Positions 11,381 to 23,685 of a stretch of 64,000 nt of DNA are shown in pieces. The stretch's first letter is position 1, and each line of letters starts with the position of its first letter. The stretch comes from Sepioteuthis lessoniana (taxonomy: Eukaryota > Mollusca > Cephalopoda > Myopsida > Loliginidae), in NCBI GenBank assembly GCA_963585895.1, contig OY757934.1, forward strand, positions 33,050,712 to 33,114,711. Reading direction: 5' to 3'. The translations under genes and the position numbers were made by a program. The notes under the pieces are model-generated. The model had not been told where the DNA came from. It made no database searches and saw nothing but the letters and a program-made list of their open reading frames with translations.

Positions 11381-12950
11381 CATTAGATGACGTGTTCAAA
11401 GTAACATATAACGAAAGAGCACCAGTGTCTAATCCTTTTGACCTCGAAAATGTCTTGAAACAAACGTTCCTGTTCACATGGACAGAGGGTTCGCGCTCCA
11501 ACAACCGTGTAGTTTTGCACACGATACTAAATCTTAAACATTTATGGCTTCATTCAAAACATCTATTCTCTCTTATTCGAACGCAATTAAGAACTCTATA
11601 GCTTATACGAAAGTCTCTATCAACTACATTAGGACATTTCACTCCATAACTTCTTCATAAGCTTTTTTAGCATGTCATGTCATTTTTTTATTCATGCTAT
11701 TGAGTTTGCGCAGGCAATAAAATGTTCTTGTCAATTCGTTGTGAATTGTTCTTGCATTATTCTTAGAAGAATGATATATTTGTCGTAGCCAGTCGCAACT
11801 TCTACTTTCTTTGAAACCAGAAGTTTAGCAAACAGAAAATCCTGAGTTGTTGTTACCCTGTCTCAGAATAAATACCCCCCAACAACAAAATTACACTGAC
11901 AGAAAAGGCTCACCCGGTCTCTAGCGAAGAGGATCAGAGTGTGGTTCGTCCAGCTGTTCCAGTATCCTGCCTTCTTCCAACAGTCCCAGTCGATCACATG
12001 CCATCACCTCTTTTCCCAGCCGCTAGCAATGAAGACACCAGCCCGACCTTTTCTTCTTAACTGTCCTTTTCGGGACTAACTTAAACTGTTCTTTTTATGA
12101 TCTCATGTCTTCCCTTAACTCTACTGTCCTTTTCAGGACAACCACAGGTCTTATCTCATCAGTTCTGCCCTTTCAAGATAGTAGTAGAGTTATCAACATT
12201 ACGCAGACGATGACGTATAAGTAGCCAGCCAGATGCAAAGAACACCCGAAGCAAAGGACCAGTCAACGAGTAGACGAAACCACTCGGACTACCGTCATCT
12301 TCATTAGCAGGGCAGCAACGCATCGCAACTCAGGTCATATGACCCGACCGTCGAGCTGCTAGCTTCACGATTTCAGTACAAGAGCTAACGACACCGCTCA
12401 GACAGATGACATTTCATTTACTCGTTTGAAGTTAACGTCGACCAAACACCAGGACGTCGCTTAGCCTTCTTCTGAGATTTGTCACGTCCGACTCTCCAGC
12501 CGTCCACATAAATGTATCAACAACCTTCTCAGGAATCATCCAGACTCGCTGTCGCCCAAAACTATTTGACAGTCGAGTCTACAATTTCGTTGCAACATGA
12601 ACTTCATTCATATTCCTTTTCATGTATAATTAGCCATACAAAAGTTCGTATTTAAATTTATCCGCTTGCCTTTGTCATTTTTTACTTGTCTGTGTCACAT
12701 CACTCATTTCAAAAAGTTTGTAGGACTGTCATATCTCTCGGCCCCACAATATATTAAACCAAAATATGTTTCCTTTGCTACAAGTGTCTGAATTGTTGTC
12801 TTCATACTCAAATAACGTTAGTGAGTTATGGTACTCAGTCACGACAAACTTTCAAAGACAACCTTCACTTATCAAAATCAAAGCCTTCGCTACATACCAG
12901 TTCTTTACCAACAGAATATAAACTGGAGGCATTCTAGTGTTGAGATAAAA
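11381..12950. other. Moderately GC region, possible LTR-element remnant
   Basis: Base composition shifts to more C- and G-rich DNA, mainly from 11900 to 12580. Two histone-type stem-loop lookalikes lie at 12063-12076 and 12125-12140. No long open frame, TG...CA pair, PBS or recognisable transposon protein was found. The compositional step and short internal tandem motifs suggest an inserted element such as an old LTR, but I cannot assign a family. Confidence 0.3.
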
Positions 12951-13013
12951 TATGAAAGTTTTAACAAACACATCTCGAATCACTTTTAATTTTTCTCTAT
13001 TCACTACTTTATG

Positions 13014-13015
<2 letters not shown>

Positions 13016-13088
<73 letters not shown>
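13016..13088. repeat. (TA)n(TG)n compound microsatellite
   Basis: About 18 TA units are followed directly by about 18 TG units. Overlapping YIYIYI and CVCVCV-type open frames on both strands are artefacts of it. Confidence 0.97.
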
Positions 13089-13089
<1 letters not shown>

Positions 13090-13144
13090 ACAAATGATAC
13101 ATTCGCATATGATAATGCAGACGAGAAGAGAAGAGAAAGAGACG

Positions 13145-13437
13145 GCCCTGTTGGCTGGGGCTGTAGAATATACCGACTGCATCTCTGCAGAGGGGTAAGA
13201 CTTCCTCAACGTATGTACTTGATATGACATTAAACAATCTGATGGTGAGGCTCCGCTAATGCTGGAGCTTTGGGGAATGCGGAGTACCCCTTTATTGCTA
13301 TCGCTCCCAGGTCCACTCTGGCCCGGAGTAGTAGCACCTGATAAGGTCCAATGTATGGGTCAAATAGAACTAAACTGTGTACTTATGCTAAACTGGGTTG
13401 TTTGAAATAGAACCGTTTTGATATTTAACTGTGGAAA
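13145..13437 (+). repeat. Family A composite repeat, 3'-truncated copy
   Basis: The head TTGGCTGGGGCTGTAGAATA starts at about 13151. The core is intact through the ATGGGTCAAATAGAACT block, and one internal AT-rich unit follows before the match stops near 13437. The shared 3' tail is missing. Confidence 0.85.
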
Positions 13438-13536
13438 ATTTGAGGTTGTCTCCTGGATATATGAGGTGCGATGTGTAGCCAATGTCACGATGCACACATA
13501 AAGAGTTGTACACAATCCTAACGTTCTTTCTCTTTC

Positions 13537-13940
13537 TTTGGTTTGGTTTGGTTTGGTTTTATGGCATATCAACCATTGTAGGTTATTTAATGCTAAATCT
13601 ATTTTTATACATATAAACAGTTCTATTTAAAACAATTCAGTAAAGCATAAGTACAGTTTTTTTGTTTACATACAGTTAAATATCAAAGCAGTTCCATTTC
13701 AAACAATTCAGTTTAGCATAAGTATGTAGTTTAGTTCTATTTGACCCATAGATTGAACCCTATCAGGGCCAGAGTGGACCTGGGAATGATAGCAATGAAG
13801 GGGTACTCCGCATTCTCCAAAGCTCCAGCATTACTGGAACCTCACCATCAGATTATTTAGTGTCATATCCAGGTCCCTTGTTGGGGAAGTCTACCCCTCT
13901 GCAGAGTCTGTGTATTCTACAGCCCCAGCCAACTGGGCAA
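13537..13940 (-). repeat. Family A composite repeat, full-length-like copy
   Basis: Minus-strand copy starting with (TTTGG)n and TTATGGCATATCAACC at 13537-13577 and ending with GCCCCAGCC at 13922-13930. With the plus-strand copy at 13145-13437 it forms an inverted pair about 100 bp apart. Confidence 0.87.
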
Positions 13941-14374
13941 TTACCTTTTGTAATTCGTTTACAGAAACAAAAAATAATAATATTACTCACGTAAATAAAA
14001 ACAAAAATTTTTCAGGAGGAGGAGGAAAAAATCTGCTTCAATTTCTTGGATAAGTTGTTTCTACTTTCTTGGAATTTACGAAAATATGAATTAAGGAAAT
14101 TTCTCTTTTCTTCCTTGCGGAGGAAAAACAGTACACAATTTCTTGAATAAGTTCTTTCTTCTTTCCTTTTCTTGTTTCTTTTTACCGGTCGGATTTCTGC
14201 AAATATTCACCGGTGGACGAAAAATTTCATCGAGGGATTTATGCCCCTAAAACCTTAGGAATTCACTTAAAAAGCAGCTTTTTCCAAAACGAAAGGATAA
14301 CCGTTTTTTTTTCAATTATAATATCGAAATTACAACTTCAGAAACACTTCCTTTTGAAAAGATTCTCCAAAAAT
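13941..14374. other. Spacer with polypurine and polypyrimidine runs
   Basis: Contains TTTCTTGGAATAAG-like partial repeats (near 14040-14060 and 14130-14160). No gene seen. Confidence 0.4.
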
Positions 14375-14970
14375 GAGAAACTACTCCTCTAAACAAGCAA
14401 AAATGGTGATTGCAGTTCAAAAATCCATCAACCACACTGCTTCTTCAAAATAAGAAACTATTCTTTTAAACAGGCAAAAATGGCAAGTGTAGTTCGAAAG
14501 TCCAAAAACTACAGTGCTTCTTCAAAATAAGAAACTATTCTTTTAAACAGGCAAAAATGGCAAGTGTAGTTCGAAAGTCCAAAAACCACACTGCTTTATC
14601 AAAATAAGAAACTATTCTTTTAAACAGGCAAAAATGGCAAGTGTAGTTCGAAAGTCCAAAAACCACACTGCTTTATCAAAATAAGAAACTATTCTTTTAA
14701 ACAGGCAAAAATGGCAAGTGTAGTTCGAAAGTCCAAAAACTACACTGCTTCTTCAAAATAAACTATTCTTTTAAACAGGCAAAAATGGCAAGTGTAGTTC
14801 GAAAGTCCAAAAACCACACTGCTTTATCAAAATAAGAAACTATTCTTTTAAACAGGCAAAAATGGCAAGTGTAGTTCGAAAGTCCAAAAACCACACTGCT
14901 TCTTCAAAGTGAGAAACTACTCTTCTTAACAGAGGCCAAAATCATGCGGGTGTTGCACGAATCACACTGA
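14375..14970 (+). repeat. 77-bp tandem repeat, about 7.5 units
   Basis: Unit of about 77 bp beginning GAAACTATTCTTTTAAACAG, then GCAAAAATGGCAAGTGTAGT and TCGAAAGTCC, then CACACTGCTTCTTCAAAATA. The inner five units are nearly identical. The first and last diverge (CTACTCCTCTAAACAAGC and CTACTCTTCTTAACAGAGGC), as expected when an array expands internally. Confidence 0.93.
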
Positions 14971-15350
14971 AAGTTGAAGGCACTCCTACCTCTCTATACA
15001 AATATCTTTCTTTCGCCGGTTCTTTGTTTCGAAATTAAGCGTTAACCAATCTGATTGACCGACATTTACCCAACCAGACGGTTTGGAAATCTCTTCCTCC
15101 TCTTTTCCAAAATGGTAGAAGAATATTACCACACGGAGAAAAAAAATTGTAACACTCACGATGTAAATCTAAAACAAATTCAAGAAAAAAAAGATATTAG
15201 GCGAAAAAAAAAACATGATCAATAAAAATGGAACATGAAGAACATCTTAATTGAATTAGAGGAAAAATTAAAATAACATATTTTTATTATAAGGATAATT
15301 TATGATCACGTAATAATACTTATAAAATTTCGATATATTGTATATTTATG
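14971..15350. other. Spacer, nothing recognised
   Basis: AT-rich with A-runs. No gene, RNA or repeat recognised. Confidence 0.5.
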
Positions 15351-15602
15351 AAGTTGGCCGACTGTAGCTGAGGGTGATCCGAAGGCTCCCTTTTCAATAG
15401 CTACTACACCGAAGTCTAAGGGAGGGCGCTACTTCTTTTCCTGGATTGCTCCACTTGCCTTTGATCTGTACCTTATAATGCTGAGTGTTAAGCAAGAATG
15501 CATCAAGTACCATTTTTTGAGTCTTTGGTATGACTCGATCTGAGATTGAACCCTGTCTCCCGGACCACTGGCGAACAACGTGCTTTGCATGAGCCGCAAT
15601 AG
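15351..15602 (-). mobile_element. Family C tRNA-derived SINE
   Basis: Minus-strand copy. On the minus strand a tRNA-like head carries a box-B-like GGTTCAATCTC near 15545, then GTCATACCAAAGACTC, CACTCAGCATTATAAGGTAC and GGAGCAATCC. It ends in the family tail with AAAAGGGAGCCTTCGG and CGGCCAACTTC. Overlapping 74- and 65-codon frames come from the SINE body and recur in other copies, so they are not genes. Confidence 0.85.
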
Positions 15603-15700
15603 AGGTGAGTTTGAACACTTGGACATCTTTAATCGAATGTGATATTGGTATTGATATAGGTATTGATATCAGTAGATATTGTTAACCTTTGGGATGGGCT

Positions 15701-15935
15701 TGGCTCATTGGTCTAGTGAGTAGAGTGTTCGACAATGACCCAGGAGACCAGGGGTCAGTCCCTGGTCGCGTCATACCTAAGATTGCTTAACACTCAGCAT
15801 TATAAGATACGTATCAAGGGTAAAGTAGAGAAATCCGGGAGAAGAAGTAACGCCCTCCCCTACACCTCGGTGTAGTAGCTATTGAAAAGGGAGCCTTCGG
15901 GTCGCCCTCGACTACGGTCGCCAACTTCACTTTAT
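15701..15935 (+). mobile_element. Family C tRNA-derived SINE
   Basis: Plus-strand copy about 100 bp right of the minus copy, with heads facing each other. Box A region TGGCTCATTGGTCTAGTGAG at 15701, box-B-like GGGTCAGTCCC near 15752, tail GTCGCCCTCGACTACGGTCG then CCAACTTCACTT. A block of the middle region is shortened relative to other copies (it lacks the AAAAAATGGTACTTGA segment). Confidence 0.85.
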
Positions 15936-15970
15936 TTTGAGGTATTTCCTATTTTAATAGGGTATTTTAG

Positions 15971-16198
15971 TTGGTTGATTTTGTTTCTTTATCTAATGGC
16001 ATGTCAGCCTTCGTGGGTTATTTAATGTCAAAGAATAATAATGGTACAATCTAACCTATAGTTGGTGGATAAGAGGTTCATACCTTTCCCAAAGGTATTA
16101 ATCAGAAAGTGAACATTATAGCACGACTGGAATTCGAACTTGCAAAGTACGATATCGCAGTCCAGCACGTTTGCTACTACGCCACGATGACTTCCCCA
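15971..16198 (-). mobile_element. Family B tRNA-derived SINE
   Basis: Minus-strand copy with all parts. The tail at the left has TAATGGCATGTCAGCC and GGGTTATTTAATG. The body has ACCTATAGTTGG and CATACCTTTCCCAAAGG. The tRNA-like head at the right reads, on the minus strand, GTGGCGTAGTAGCAAACGTG (box A region) and AGTTCGAATTCC (box B), a good RNA polymerase III promoter match. Confidence 0.85.
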
Positions 16199-16359
16199 AG
16201 GGTATTTTAATAAATAGCACTAGCAGGTCAAACTATTCACACAAAGTTGATATGTACCAAATGTCTCATAATTAGAATATAAGCACATGAATTACACCAA
16301 AATCATACAAACAATTGAATATTTTTCGCCAAACATTCGGGCATTCTACTCTTGTCTGT

Positions 16360-16515
16360 TCAGGGTATGATAATAAACTGCATCAGATGGCGAGGCTCCA
16401 CTTCTGGGGCTCCGAGGAGTAAGGAATACCTTTTCATTGCCATTACTCCCAAGTTCACTCTAACCAGGACCTGTTAGGATCCTATCAATGGCTCTAATAG
16501 ACCTATTTAAAATTA
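16360..16515 (+). repeat. Family A composite repeat, core fragment
   Basis: Only the core is present: CATCAGATGGCGAGGCTCCA, a shortened CTTCTGGGGCT, TTCATTGCCATTACTCCCAA and CCTGTTAGGATCCTATCAAT. Both the head and the shared tail are missing. Confidence 0.7.
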
Positions 16516-18187
16516 TACTTATTCGATAGGACTGTGTGAACAAAAAAAAAACTCTTAAGAAACAACAAAACAAAAAATGGAAATATGAACGTACGATGAT
16601 CACAATTCCCTAACCTCTTACCATAAAATAACTCTTGGCGGGTTGACATGCCGTTAAAATCAATCAAACTTATCTCATCTGCTTTTAAAGTCACGTACCT
16701 GGCGAAGCCTTACAAACATCGTCATTACTTATTTCTGAGTGGGTGCTCAGCTATTGAAACTGTGTCAGACTAAGCTAAGCTTAAATCATTTTTTCTAGGC
16801 TAGGAAACATCTCAAATCCTTCAGGTCCTATAATTTACCTTTACAATTTTTAAGTAAATACCTTAAAGCCTTTGAACAGATGCTGAATAGCATTTTCCCA
16901 TAACTGCTTTCTTTGTTATTAATCTGAATAATGAGAGAGAAGGTGGGGGGGGGAGAAGACATCTCGAGCTGGTTTTGTCGCATTCCACTTGATGCGCTGG
17001 GGAAAGGAGGCTAGCTTAAGTCAGTAAACGCGACTTGTTATCAAAACAGCTGGTAAAGCACTAAAGTTAAATAGCAAAAAATAATTGAAAAAAAACCCCC
17101 TAAAACAAGTAAAAACCAACGAAAAACAAAGCAACAAACAAATAAACAAACAAACAAAAACATATCTTAGTTTTTAAATCTAAATCGAGACATAAAAGTT
17201 TTTCTTTCAATCAGCAAACCTTCTCTCCCCTCTTTGAATATAATATGTTTAAGTTGTTACTTGAAGGTGCAAATGAAAATGGACTCGTCTGACACAGAGA
17301 GCTGCTTGAGTGGCGCAGAGCAGACGACAATTGACCTTAGGCAATGATTTAAAATTTTCATACCTTCAGATAAAGACGCTTGATTCTTACTTTCAGCTGG
17401 CCAGTTAGGAGATTTTTTTTTTTTACCTTTAAGAACCGGATTATTACTTTCAACGATAAAGTCCTTCTGGAATTTCAATGGAAAGCGGTTTTTGTAATGT
17501 ACATTTATCAACATCACAATGTAAAGAAACACGCTTAAATATCGTTTTTGTTGTGTGCGTGATTAGGGTTCTAAGGACGAGATTTAACTTATTCAAAATA
17601 ATACGAGTTATAACTATGAATATGTAATGTATTTTAAGATTTCTACTTCAAACTGAAATACGGTAAAATGCCTTTTGTTTTCCGAACTGAAATTATCTGA
17701 TGTGCTTTGAAAACTCACATATTCACAGATGCTTTTTAAGTTTCTTACTTTTGTTAAATTATTAAATTATACAAAATTGTACTTAATATATAAGCATATA
17801 TTACTTATTTCAGAATGAACCTTCTTATTTAATTCCTAATTCTCCAACCCAATTCCAGAATTGTTTTTGTTTTTGTTTTTTAAGTAGTCATCTAAATATT
17901 TCAAGTGTATATTTTGCATTTTTTAAATTATTTTATTTAACCACGCTGGCTTTTTTTAAAAGTAGATTTTAATAACATCTTTTAAATGATTTTTTGGTTT
18001 TGGTAATAATGTAAACCAAAATATACATCTCAGTGGATTTTTTAAACATTTTTTGAAGCACAAATAATTTTTAATTCCATTCTGATAAATTTCATAGAAC
18101 TCTTACAACATAAAAATAACTTTCAGATTATTGCCCCATTTTTAAATCTATTTCAATTCTATTACTTTATTTTCCCCTTTGTAAAAG
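16516..18187. other. Non-coding, probably intron upstream of the 18.2-kb exon
   Basis: AT-rich with A/C homopolymer runs (16930-17160). A 91-codon minus-strand frame at 17257-17532 has no recognised domain, and its length is within chance expectation. No promoter or first exon could be fixed. Confidence 0.4.
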
Positions 18188-18424
18188 AGAAAGGAAAACC
18201 CTTGAAAATGGTAAAGAAAATTTCTGGCTATTTTAGCCTGAATACTTTAAATGAATCTAAGCATAAAAAAGGTTTTGTAACAAATGGAAGCAGACGAAAA
18301 ACGCGACAAGGAACCCAAGCAGCCCTTATGGGAATGTCAGCTACGGTCGGATCAGGTTCTACAGCCTATGATGCATTTAGGAAAGAAAACCAGGACGAAA
18401 ATGAAGAGGATGAATTTAAAATTG
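18188..18424 (+). CDS. Internal exon (or first coding exon) of an unrecognised gene
   Basis: Open frame of about 79 codons ending at a strong donor, G|GTAAGA, at 18424/18425. A plausible acceptor is TTTTGTAAAAG|AG after a CCCCTTTT pyrimidine run (18171-18187). An alternative acceptor, CTTTCAG at about 18126, keeps the frame open but adds hydrophobic residues that look non-coding. If this is the first coding exon, the start would be the ATG at 18208 (MVKKISGYF). The peptide is basic (KKISGYF, SRRKTRQGTQ) with a Gly/Ser/Thr/Met stretch (LMGMSATVGSGSTAYDAF) and an acidic end (DENEEDEF). It leaves one base of a split codon, which fits exactly the exon at 63389. No known domain is recognised. Codon use is more balanced than the surrounding AT-rich DNA. 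Confidence 0.7.
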
Positions 18425-21400
18425 GTAAGATGTTTATCTGTTGACTTTTTCCTTTTCTGTTAACAAATATATCAATTTATTTTAAAAGTCTTGTTACACA
18501 AAAGGTCCGACAGAAATAGAATGTAACTCTTGTTCCGTAGCAGAAGATACCCAACTTCTGTCGGTTGTTTTTGCTTTAGGATAACGGGAGTTAACAATTT
18601 ATTTCATTGAGGATTGTTTTAAAGTTTCCATGGCATCCTGAACTCTACCACAAGTAAAAAATATCCTCGTCTTCATGCCGTTGATGCAATTTTAAATTAA
18701 GCGCTCAAAATGAAGGCGTGAGGGGATTTAGGATTTTACAATTTTTCTATAAATCTTTGAAAAATTTCCCGTCAAAACAGTTGTACTTTTTTTTTCATAA
18801 TTCCAGCTATATTATGCGCGATAATGTTTTTTTTTTTCATTCCGATAGATTTAATTATGTGAAGCATACAAGTAAAATTATTTTAGTATTATATAATGCT
18901 GGGTAAGCTTACACACACACGAGACACGTAAAGCCATTGGGCGATCTATGATTATATTGATGCTTATATATAGGACCCGTAACCTGAATTTTGAGCGAAC
19001 TTTACTTAATGTAACAGAAAAAAAAAATCTAAATACATGTATCGTCACTTGACGCACATGTAAATCTTGTGGGTATGTTGTTTATTTTCTCTGATACATA
19101 TATTTAGGAAAAAATTGTATAAGTCTATCACATAGCACAATAGGGAAACAAACAAATATTATACAGTGGAAGCAAATGGTGTATTTTTTTTTATTGTTTA
19201 ATAGATTTCATTTTAACAACCAAAATAACGGATAAGTTATCTAAGTAATTTCTAATGGTAACAAAATCATAACTAGTATAATGTCAGATTTCAAATCTCC
19301 ATAATAATGGTGAATACGTTTTGTAGCTTTTAAAGACCAACTATACCACATACAACTTATCGGCCGAAATGCTTGCTTGGAATAAAAAATAATCACAAAG
19401 GAAAAAGTAGAATACGGAATACCATGAATGTTATTATTGGCTTTAAAAAAATGAAATGTGGGATTTCCAAGTTTCATTCAAGTATTTACTGATTATTTTT
19501 AGCATATTCTCTCAGTAGATTTCTCACACATAATTTTTTTTTTTTTTTTTTTTTAGATCTAAATCATCTTATTCTGGAGAATTAATCTAAATAAATAATT
19601 TGCTTTTAATAAGTTACTCCTGCATCATAAGTTTGAATAAGGAAAAATTTTACCATTATTTTTACTTTGGGAGAGTGAGAACAAAATGATCTGTCGAAAT
19701 AATTGCTGTAATCTTAATTTATTTTTCATCCGGTCCTTTTTAATTAGAAGTTAAATTATTCAAATTTGCACTCCAGGGATTTTTATTGTTTATCACTGGA
19801 GGTTGTGACAGTAAGTTTCCTCCTAAAAAAAAATTACAAGTGCTTGTGTTTGCATTATTTCTTTTGTTTCTTGGATTTCTAATTTCACTATGCATGTGGT
19901 GTTTTTTGTTTTTTAATTTAATGTCATATTTCCCATTATATCTGGGGCTCTCCAGGAAATTAAGCGAAAGCAAGTCTCCGACATTCAAAGCACCATTATT
20001 GATTGTTTTTTCTATCACAACTACCCAGACCTTTATTTCATGTCCATCAAAAAACAGTGCAGATCGGAAATAATAGCTTCGTCTCATCACCTCGGAAAGC
20101 CTGTCTATATACTTGTTGAGCCATAGAAGATAAAATCTAAACATACTTGATTATTTCTTAATTTCTTCGAATACTTGGTGCAGCCATATATTAAATTTTT
20201 TTTTTTTTTTTTTAGATATACTATTATATTAGTAAATATATTACCATGAAATATTATTAAATAGGGCATTTGTCAAATATCAGTAAATATAAAATACTGA
20301 CAATCCTTTATTTAATAATAATGATATTGTTCCAAGCGTTCCTGTAATCATAATCCACATTTTAAAATTTCTCTATAAAAGTCTTGGTACTTATCGGGGT
20401 TTGCACACTTTTTCTATTTCACTTTCCTTTTTACATTCACCGATATTAAAAAATAATTTAGATTTAATTTTTATTCATTCATTTTAGTTTCGATCTTCCA
20501 GACCAGATTCCTAAAGAATTTTCTGTTCTGTTTTCTCGTACTGCTTGTTTCTATACTATTTGTCTACAAGGTCAAATCTAAATTATTTGCACAATTCCTA
20601 AAGAATTAATGTTCCTTCTCAGTCATGTTTAATTTCATATTTCTGAACCAAGTTTTCTATTAATATCCGATATTATTTTGTTGTTTTATTGATTTTGGCT
20701 TGTTAGAGTTTGCTATTACTAAAACAATTTAAGAGTTGTAAAAACCTTTTTTATTCAATACTAGTATAGCATCCTTTAAAATTATGGAGTTATTTACATA
20801 TGAATAGGCACTTCTGTCTTGGATCAGTGAATTCGATGCTATGAGTTACACAGAGAAATATAATTACTGTGTGATGCCTTTCGTATCCCCCAGGCTATTA
20901 CCAACGATTCAATCCTTACAAGTTCTCTAGAGAGATTGATTTGATTCGTTTGGTTTTTATCGTCATTTAGATATAAAATCATTTTCTGACGATAATATCA
21001 TATCACTTTCTTGGGAGATACAATAAAATTGTGAATACATCCACAGAGACAAGGGAAAGAAGATAATTGTTCTTTAGATATAAAGTAATTACCAGAATAT
21101 TATAATTTCGTGTCTATCACAATGACTAGAAATTGCAAGAAGAAATGTAACATATATACACAGGAAAGAAAGGAAAAAGGAATAAGATGAATATAATGAC
21201 AATCAGTTAAATGTATGTGTTTTAATGAAGACTCTTTTCTTTTCCTTTCTTTTTCAGTTCGTAACTTGTGCTAGCACAAATGTTGTAATTGTACGCTTTG
21301 TCAGGAATGTCTCTCACCGGAACCTTTTGCCAATGATTATATCATCTATATTAATGAAAATCTAGTCAAAATAGTCAACAATTTATTTATACATTTTGTT

Positions 21401-23207
21401 TTTTTTCTTATTTTATTCTTTGGGAAGTATTAAACGTTATACTTTTTCAATAACTACTTTCATTTTCATATATTTTCATTAAAGTTTTTTCAAATAACCC
21501 TTACATTTTCACTGGTATAGTTTTCACATTTTCACTCTCATCATTGGCAATAAGTACCCATTCATACAGAGATAATTCTGCCATGTTTGATTGGTAGTAT
21601 ACTAGTATAAAATAATGCTCAGAATATTATGTAAGTTACTATGAAATTGCTGTATATGTTCGCAGGAACAAAGGAAGTACAGAACTGAAATATTCTTAAA
21701 GAAAGTTATTATCGCTAGTAAAGTTAATTTAGATTAAATCAACTTATTAATTAGAAGTACTGGATTTTGTAAATAGTTACAGGTTTTTATTCACTAGATT
21801 AAAACTTTAAAATAACTGTTTTTATATTTGCACCTAGAATGACATTGATAGATATTTACTTAACAAACTTTGAACACTTTAAGATCGAACTCACAACAGT
21901 AGAAATGGTCTACGAGAATTAGCTCATTAACCACTGCCCCAGGACAAAACAGAAAAACGTGTCGGTACAGATGCCAACTGATTTTTTTTTTTATTTTTTA
22001 TTTTTTTTTTTTACGGGGGAGGAAGGAACACCGCAGAATTTGCTTGGACTTACTGACAATGCTTGCCTCAAGTAAATAGACGTCATGCATATTCTGACTG
22101 CCCCTAACCGTAGCTCCCACTTCAGAACCCAATGCAATTACCCTTTCACTTCAACTGTGCTTGTTTCAATTACTGCTGGGAACCCACTCCAACACATACA
22201 TACACTACTTCAATGTCACTATCTCTGCTTATCTGTTGGATAGATCTTCATCAACACGTCTTCAGTTTGTATTAAGCTTCTTTAAATCTATTTGAAAGAA
22301 AGAAAACACTTCAAACGTCAAATTGTTTTCACATGAAAAACAGCATTTGTTTCTCTTTAAAGTACTGGCCATGTCCATCGCTTTTTTAAATATATCTCTA
22401 AGCCCGAGAAGTATTTACAGGCAGACCTCAATGAAAGATGTTTCTCAAGCTGTTAAATGACTTCACTCCTTACTGGTTGTGGTATACCTTACGCACTATG
22501 TTATTAGGTAATAGTTAATAAACTCTTCTAACAGAACAGTAATACTTTCAATCTCCAACTGCTTTCTAACATTTGGGGTTGTGTCTTAGGTTGAATTTAA
22601 CTATAATACAATGTTTACCTAATAGAACTGGAAACTGAGAGATTCTAAGAGCATCAGAATTCAGAGATAATATTCACAAATATATATATTTTTTTACTTT
22701 CAATTAGCGAGTCTCACTCGAAAATATGTTCCAGTAGAATTTTTCCACTAAGCACACATCAAAGCAACTAACATAACCAAACACTGTCAAATGATTTTCA
22801 ATGATTAATTTGGATACTTTGCCTATATTAGCAATCATCGACGTTGTATAACATTGGTTATCTTCATTTATGGTCTTCATTTAAGTCTAGTCTGCTAGCT
22901 TCATTCAGAAAAAAAGAAATCCCGTACGAAACTTTACAAACTACTTTTGTTACGTTTAAACCATTCATGTAACATTCTTCATAAAGTGCACGAATCTTTT
23001 TTTATCGAATTTTTTACTGTTTTTTTTTTTTTTTTTTTTTTGTTATTTTAGGATGTACCGAAAATGTTTTCCTCCTTCTTCAGTATTATTTTCAGAAAAG
23101 GAAAAAAAAAACTATTATGCGGATATGATAATTGTTACAAACGCCAAGCGATATTTTTATCAAGTTAATTACTAAGCGTTCTAAATGAGAAACAACATAA
23201 ACTACAA

Positions 23208-23252
23208 AGATGAGGACAAAAAGTCCGCAATAAATAAAAATTAATTCTCAGA
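23208..23252. repeat. Dispersed copy of the 42-bp inverted-repeat arm found at 59.7 kb
   Basis: Contains AAGTCCGCAATAAATAAAAA followed by TTAATTCTCAG, matching an arm of the perfect inverted repeat at 59718-59856 with a single inserted base. A (TA)n tract follows directly. Confidence 0.85.
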
Positions 23253-23274
23253 TATATATATATATATATATATA
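23252..23274. repeat. (TA)n microsatellite
   Basis: About 11 TA units directly after the dispersed repeat end. Confidence 0.95.
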
Positions 23275-23496
23275 AATATAAATTATCCAGTTAGTGTCCA
23301 AGGACAGTCGGTGTAGATTACTTTTTACATAGAATATATGAGGGTAATCATATAAATCTATGAGAGTGCTCAATGTATGGCTATTGTTAGTTCCCTATTT
23401 ATTCTCTAGGGTATAACAAAATTCACATTCAGAGCGTATATAGTACAATTAAATGGAGACTCAAATTCGGTTAAGCCGTCATAATAAATTTATTTC

Positions 23497-23525
23497 GGCG
23501 GAGAATATTGTTGGTATATTCTCCG
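23497..23525. other. Short hairpin
   Basis: CGGAGAATA and TATTCTCCG form a 9-bp stem around a 9-nt loop. Its role is unknown. Confidence 0.6.
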
Positions 23526-23682
23526 TCTCGTCAGATGACTCTTTTTACATGCTCTGTATTGTCCCAGAGATGCGAATGAGGAGTTACAGTTCGTATTCAG
23601 AAGATAAATAGGAAAATTAAAGAAATTGAAAAATAAATTAAAAATCAGAAAACAAAGATAAAGATAAAAAATTAAAAAAAAT

Positions 23683-23685
<3 letters not shown>

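Noticed and set aside
13004-13237. Open frames made of YIYIYI, THTHTH or LSLSLS
   Set aside because: They are translations of microsatellites, here and at 23.5, 25.8, 26.4, 35.4 and 45.7 kb.
15394-15626. Small conserved ORFs recurring at 15.4, 43.7, 56.4 and 58.7 kb
   Set aside because: They are the body of the family C SINE read in one frame. Their similarity is repeat identity and not protein conservation.
17257-17532. 91-codon minus-strand frame near the first exon
   Set aside because: No motif, wrong strand for the host gene, and no splice evidence.
19740-20144. 134-codon minus-strand open frame
   Set aside because: No recognisable domain and no splice or promoter context. In DNA this AT-rich, across six frames of 64 kb, a frame of this length is not surprising.
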